From: WM-3-3 sp041660045
Lineage (GTDB): Bacteria; Pseudomonadota; Gammaproteobacteria; Methylococcales; Methylomonadaceae
Assembly: GCA_041660045.1 (NCBI GenBank)
Contig: JBAZXA010000002.1
Coordinates: 372,001-436,000 of the forward strand
Length of the DNA: 64,000 nucleotides
Direction of reading: 5' to 3'
Below the pieces are notes generated by a model. It saw nothing but the letters and a program-made list of their open reading frames with translations. It did no database searches and was not told where the DNA came from. Numbering within the stretch: the stretch's first letter is position 1; the number at the start of each line of letters is the position of its first letter. This document shows positions 61,162 to 64,000 of this stretch, in pieces. The position numbers and the translations under genes are program-made.

Positions 61162-62793
61162 ATGGCCTATCAGGTTCTCGCCAGAAAATGGCGCCCCCAA
61201 AATTTCACCGAAGTTGTCGGTCAAAATCATGTTGTCAAATCGTTAACTAATGCTTTGCAGCACCATCGGCTACATCATGCCTATTTATTTACGGGTACCC
61301 GTGGTGTCGGTAAAACCACTATTGCTAGAATTTTAGCCAAGGCCATTAACTGTGAGTTTCTGCAAGATTATAATCCTTGTGGGCAATGTCCAACATGCCT
61401 GGCATTAGATCAGGGTCGATTTTTAGATCTCATAGAAGTTGACGCGGCATCCCGCACTAAAGTTGAGGATACCCGTGATTTACTAGAAAACGCGCAATAT
61501 TTACCAAGCCAGGGGCGCTATAAAATTTATTTGATTGATGAAGTGCACATGTTATCTGGGCATAGCTTTAATGCTTTATTAAAAACATTAGAGGAGCCGC
61601 CTGCACATGTTAAGTTTTTGCTGGCGACGACTGATCCCCACAAAATACCAGTCACGGTATTATCCAGGTGCATACAATTTAATTTAAAACACCTTTTGCC
61701 ATCACAAATTGCTGAACAAATGGCCTTTATTTTGTCTGCTGAAGCTATTGATTTTGAACCCGCGGGCATTAAATTATTGGCAAGGGCGGCAGATGGCAGC
61801 ATGCGGGATGGTTTAAGCCTACTTGATCAGGCTATCGTATTTGGTGGTGGCGCTGTCTCACTGGAGCAGGTGAGCGCGATGTTAGGTACTGTTGCTGAGC
61901 AGCCAATTGAGGCCTTGCTTTCTGCTTTGGCTATGGGGAACGGTGCGGAGATTTTTGATAAAATTAGTGCCATCGCAAGTCTAACACCTAATTTTAGCGA
62001 TGTCTTGCAACAAATTTTGCAAGTTTTACACCGTATAGCATTACTTCAGCAAGTGCCGGAAGCAAATTTTGATGATTTTGATATTGCAATGGTGAAGGCT
62101 TTGGCTGACCAATTTAGTCCAGAAGCCATACAATTGTATTATCAAATTGCCTTAATTGGCCAACGCGATTTAGATTTGGCACCGGATCCACGCAGTGGCT
62201 TCGAAATGGTTATGCTACGTATGTTAGCTTTTCGGCCAGTACCAAACCCAGAAGCCCAAGGCAATGATATGAGCAGTGTTACCCCTAAAGTCGCTATGGC
62301 AGAACCTACGCAGGTTAAACAAGTAGAAGGGCTAGTTGTACCGCCCGAAACGGTTAAGCCCGAATGGCAACTAGAAAATTTGGCATTAAATCCAAGTATG
62401 CAATGGCGCGAGATTATAGCCGCTATGAAAATCGGCGGCATGACGCAACAGCTGGCCAACCATTGTCAATTGGAAAGTTTTGATGATAAATCCTGTAAAT
62501 TGCAATTACATGAAGACCATAAAAACTTACGCAGTACTGCGACTGAGGAAAGATTACAAAAAGCCTTGCAAGATTATTGTGGTAAACCGATAAAATTAAC
62601 TATTAACATTGGCCAATTAGTCGAAAATACACCTGCGGCACAGATAGTAAAGGCGCGCGAACAAAACCAACAGCAAGCTGTTGATGCGATAAATGCTGAT
62701 GAAAATATCCAGGCTTTAAAAGAACATTTTGGTGCTCGGGTATTGCCGGGTAGTATTGAGCCTGTTACAGAATACAATGGAGAAAAACAATGA
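61162..62793 (+). CDS. dnaX: DNA polymerase III subunit gamma/tau
   Basis: This clamp-loader ATPase of the replisome has Walker A GTRGVGKTT (about residue 45). The four zinc-binding Cys occur around CEFLQDYNPCGQCPTC. DEVHMLSGHSFNALLKTLEEPPAHVKFLLATTDPHKIPVTVLSRC is the conserved Walker B/sensor 1 and arginine-finger region. The 543 residues include domain III and a tau C-terminal part (LPGSIEPVTEYNGEKQ). I did not find a clear A-AAA-AAG frameshift signal, so only one product is expected. It overlaps the ybaB start by four bases. The start ATG is at 61162, with a poor ribosome binding site overlapping the region after ffs. Confidence 0.95.
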   Translation: MAYQVLARKWRPQNFTEVVGQNHVVKSLTNALQHHRLHHAYLFTGTRGVGKTTIARILAKAINCEFLQDYNPCGQCPTCLALDQGRFLDLIEVDAASRTKVEDTRDLLENAQYLPSQGRYKIYLIDEVHMLSGHSFNALLKTLEEPPAHVKFLLATTDPHKIPVTVLSRCIQFNLKHLLPSQIAEQMAFILSAEAIDFEPAGIKLLARAADGSMRDGLSLLDQAIVFGGGAVSLEQVSAMLGTVAEQPIEALLSALAMGNGAEIFDKISAIASLTPNFSDVLQQILQVLHRIALLQQVPEANFDDFDIAMVKALADQFSPEAIQLYYQIALIGQRDLDLAPDPRSGFEMVMLRMLAFRPVPNPEAQGNDMSSVTPKVAMAEPTQVKQVEGLVVPPETVKPEWQLENLALNPSMQWREIIAAMKIGGMTQQLANHCQLESFDDKSCKLQLHEDHKNLRSTATEERLQKALQDYCGKPIKLTINIGQLVENTPAAQIVKAREQNQQQAVDAINADENIQALKEHFGARVLPGSIEPVTEYNGEKQ

Positions 62794-63113
62794 AAAATGC
62801 GTTGGGTAATATTATGCAACAAGCCCAAAAAATGCAGGAAGATTTAAAAAAAGTGCAAGAAGAAATCGCTTCCATGCAAATTATGGGTGAATCAGGTGGT
62901 GGTTTAGTGTCCATTTTAATGACCGGCAAACGGGAAGTGCGGAAAGTAAGCATAGATCCATCGTTATTGGCCGAAGATAAGGATATGTTGGAAGACTTGG
63001 TGGCGGCGGCGATTAATGATGCAGTCAACAAAGTAGCAAAAATGAAGAAAGAAAGAATGTCCGATATTACAGCAGGTATCCCTTTACCGCCCGGATTTCA
63101 ATTACCCTTTTAA
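62790..63113 (+). CDS. ybaB: YbaB/EbfC nucleoid-associated protein
   Basis: This small (107-residue) DNA-binding protein forms dimers on the nucleoid. The helical KNALGNIMQQAQKMQEDLKKVQEEIASM and GGLVSILMTGKREVRKVSIDPSLL segments are characteristic. The ATG overlaps the dnaX stop (ATGA), and recR starts three bases after its stop, giving the classic dnaX-ybaB-recR operon. TGGAG before the start serves as the ribosome binding site. Confidence 0.95.
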   Translation: MKNALGNIMQQAQKMQEDLKKVQEEIASMQIMGESGGGLVSILMTGKREVRKVSIDPSLLAEDKDMLEDLVAAAINDAVNKVAKMKKERMSDITAGIPLPPGFQLPF

Positions 63114-63116
63114 AAC

Positions 63117-63713
63117 ATGCATAAAAGAGGTCTGCTTACGCAGCTGATTCAGCAGCTTTGTTATCTACCAGGAGTGGGGCAAAAAACTGCGCAACGTATG
63201 GCATTTCAATTGTTACAGGGGAATCGGGAAAGTTCTAAAAACTTGGCTGAAACCTTGTTAAAGGCGATTACTGAAATTCATCACTGTGAAAACTGTAGAA
63301 CCTTCACAGAAAATTTACGTTGTGAAATCTGTAGTGATTCAGCGCGGGACAACAGTATTATTTGCGTGGTTGAAAGCCCAGCGGATGTATGGATTGTTGA
63401 CCAGGCTACTGGGTTTAAAGGGATCTATTTTGTTTTACATGGGCGGCTTTCGCCTTTGGATGGCATAGGCCCAGACGAGTTGGGTTTAGAGCTATTAGAG
63501 CAGCAACTCTCGAGCGGTGTAGTTAAAGAGCTGATATTAGCAACAAATTCTACTGTAGAAGGTGAAGCTACTGCTTTTTTTATCGGTGAGTTGGCCAGAA
63601 ATTATCAGGTACAAGCTAGCCGGATAGCTCACGGTGTGCCTATGGGGGGTGAGCTTGAATATATCGATAGTGGTACTTTGTCCCATGCCTTTAACGGGCG
63701 TAAAGTCATATAA
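63117..63713 (+). CDS. recR: recombination mediator RecR
   Basis: RecR acts with RecO to load RecA onto gapped DNA. The 198-residue protein has an N-terminal HhH motif (LCYLPGVGQKTAQRMAFQLL). A C4 zinc finger follows (CENCRTFTENLRCEIC, about residues 57-72), then a Toprim domain (IICVVESPADVWIVDQATGFKGIYFVLHGRLSPLDGIGPDEL). VKELILATNSTVEGEATAFF and RIAHGVPMGGELEYIDSGTLSHAF close the family pattern. It follows ybaB immediately and precedes the hinT gene by 19 bases. Confidence 0.96.
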   Translation: MHKRGLLTQLIQQLCYLPGVGQKTAQRMAFQLLQGNRESSKNLAETLLKAITEIHHCENCRTFTENLRCEICSDSARDNSIICVVESPADVWIVDQATGFKGIYFVLHGRLSPLDGIGPDELGLELLEQQLSSGVVKELILATNSTVEGEATAFFIGELARNYQVQASRIAHGVPMGGELEYIDSGTLSHAFNGRKVI

Positions 63714-63732
63714 TTAATCAAGGGGGTTAGCT

Positions 63733-64000
63733 ATGGATGATTGTCTATTTTGCAAAATGGTGGCGGGGGAAATAAAACCGGATGTGGTCTATGAAGATGA
63801 CCATGTCTTGGCTTTTCGCGATATTAACCCACAAGGACCAGTCCACATCTTAGTCATACCAAAAGTTCATTGCGCGACGCTTAATGATCTGGGCGACACT
63901 GAATTATCAGGACGGTTATTGCAAGCCTTAATAAAAGTGGCCGGGCAGGAGGGTTTGGCAGAAGAGGGCTACAGGACTATTATCAATTGTAATCGGAACG
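63733..64000 (+). CDS. hinT: HIT family protein (HinT-like), partial
   Basis: The gene starts at the ATG at 63733 behind an AGGGGG ribosome binding site and runs off the right edge after about 89 codons. The translation MDDCLFCKMVAGEIKPDVVYEDDHVLAFRDINPQGPVHILVIPKVHCATLNDL is the N-terminal part of a HIT (histidine triad) nucleotide-binding protein, purine phosphoramidase type. The HxHxH catalytic motif would lie just beyond the window. A Cys pair (CLFC) at the start fits the zinc-binding form. The recR-hinT order may reflect an operon. Confidence 0.9.
   Translation, partial: MDDCLFCKMVAGEIKPDVVYEDDHVLAFRDINPQGPVHILVIPKVHCATLNDLGDTELSGRLLQALIKVAGQEGLAEEGYRTIINCNRN

Noticed and set aside
61162..62793. 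A programmed frameshift in dnaX producing a short gamma form.
   Set aside because: No A-AAA-AAG-type slippery run followed by a stem-loop was seen in the coding sequence.

Overview
The window looks like a chromosomal segment of a type I (gammaproteobacterial, RuMP-pathway) methanotroph or close methylotroph, probably order Methylococcales. The main reason is the left end, where hexulose-6-phosphate synthase (hps) and phosphohexuloisomerase (phi) are adjacent and followed by transketolase, transaldolase and ribulose-phosphate 3-epimerase. These are the formaldehyde-fixing and ribulose-regenerating steps of the RuMP cycle. Housekeeping genes (rne, rluC, sppA, dnaX-ybaB-recR, an SRP RNA, ftsH) have gammaproteobacterial features. 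The DNA is fairly AT-rich. I found no tRNA, rRNA, CRISPR array, transposase or prophage.

Layout. 1-6.9 kb: a partial HAD phosphatase (minus), then hps-phi-tkt-[membrane protein with four GVxKYL motifs]-tal-rpe. 6.9-12.8 kb (minus): a nitrate-type ABC transporter (nrtA, nrtB, and a tandem double ATPase) followed by an outer-membrane porin. The nrtA leader carries two hexaloop hairpins of the kind bound by ANTAR antiterminators, followed by a terminator-like sequence. 13.3-16.3 kb: three orphan genes encoding a PDC/Cache membrane sensor, a CxxCH membrane cytochrome-like protein and a triple-GAF protein. 16.8-27.5 kb: a seven-gene plus-strand cluster with a VOC/HPPD-like protein, a DUF2126 transglutaminase, a circularly permuted ATP-grasp/alpha-E protein, two more transglutaminase-like proteins, a ParA-like ATPase and an Anbu proteasome-like hydrolase. 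This resembles the peptide-ligase/peptidase operons described for the COG2308 amidoligase class, here with unusual extra members.

27.6-36.1 kb: a very large hybrid histidine kinase with two periplasmic binding domains and its HD-GYP response regulator (minus), then a sigma-70-family factor with an unrecognised N-terminal half, and FtsH. 36.2-39.7 kb: a CarH/LitR-like B12 photoreceptor regulator with a dinucleotide-binding epimerase-like gene, DUF523/DUF1722 and DUF1499 genes, which suggests a light-stress locus. 39.8-47.1 kb: a divergent pyruvate kinase-like protein, an ABC exporter, a lipoprotein and an unknown two-gene module (polytopic membrane protein plus coiled-coil protein). 47.3-55.0 kb: rne with a long leader, rluC-HAD-sppA, and a PhoPQ-like two-component system with a small PepSY-like protein. 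55.1-57.0 kb: a winged-helix regulator and a small secreted repeat protein. 57.1-60.9 kb: a second ligase/peptidase set (RimK-type ATP-grasp, DUF2817 M14-like peptidase, GNAT-C39 fusion). 61.0-64.0 kb: SRP RNA, dnaX, ybaB, recR and a partial HIT gene.

The most interesting points are the two separate ligase/peptidase clusters, the GVxKYL membrane protein inside the RuMP operon, the ANTAR-type leader on the nitrate transporter, and the unknown membrane/coiled-coil pair at 44.5-47.1 kb. All domain calls come from reading the translated sequence. No database search was run.
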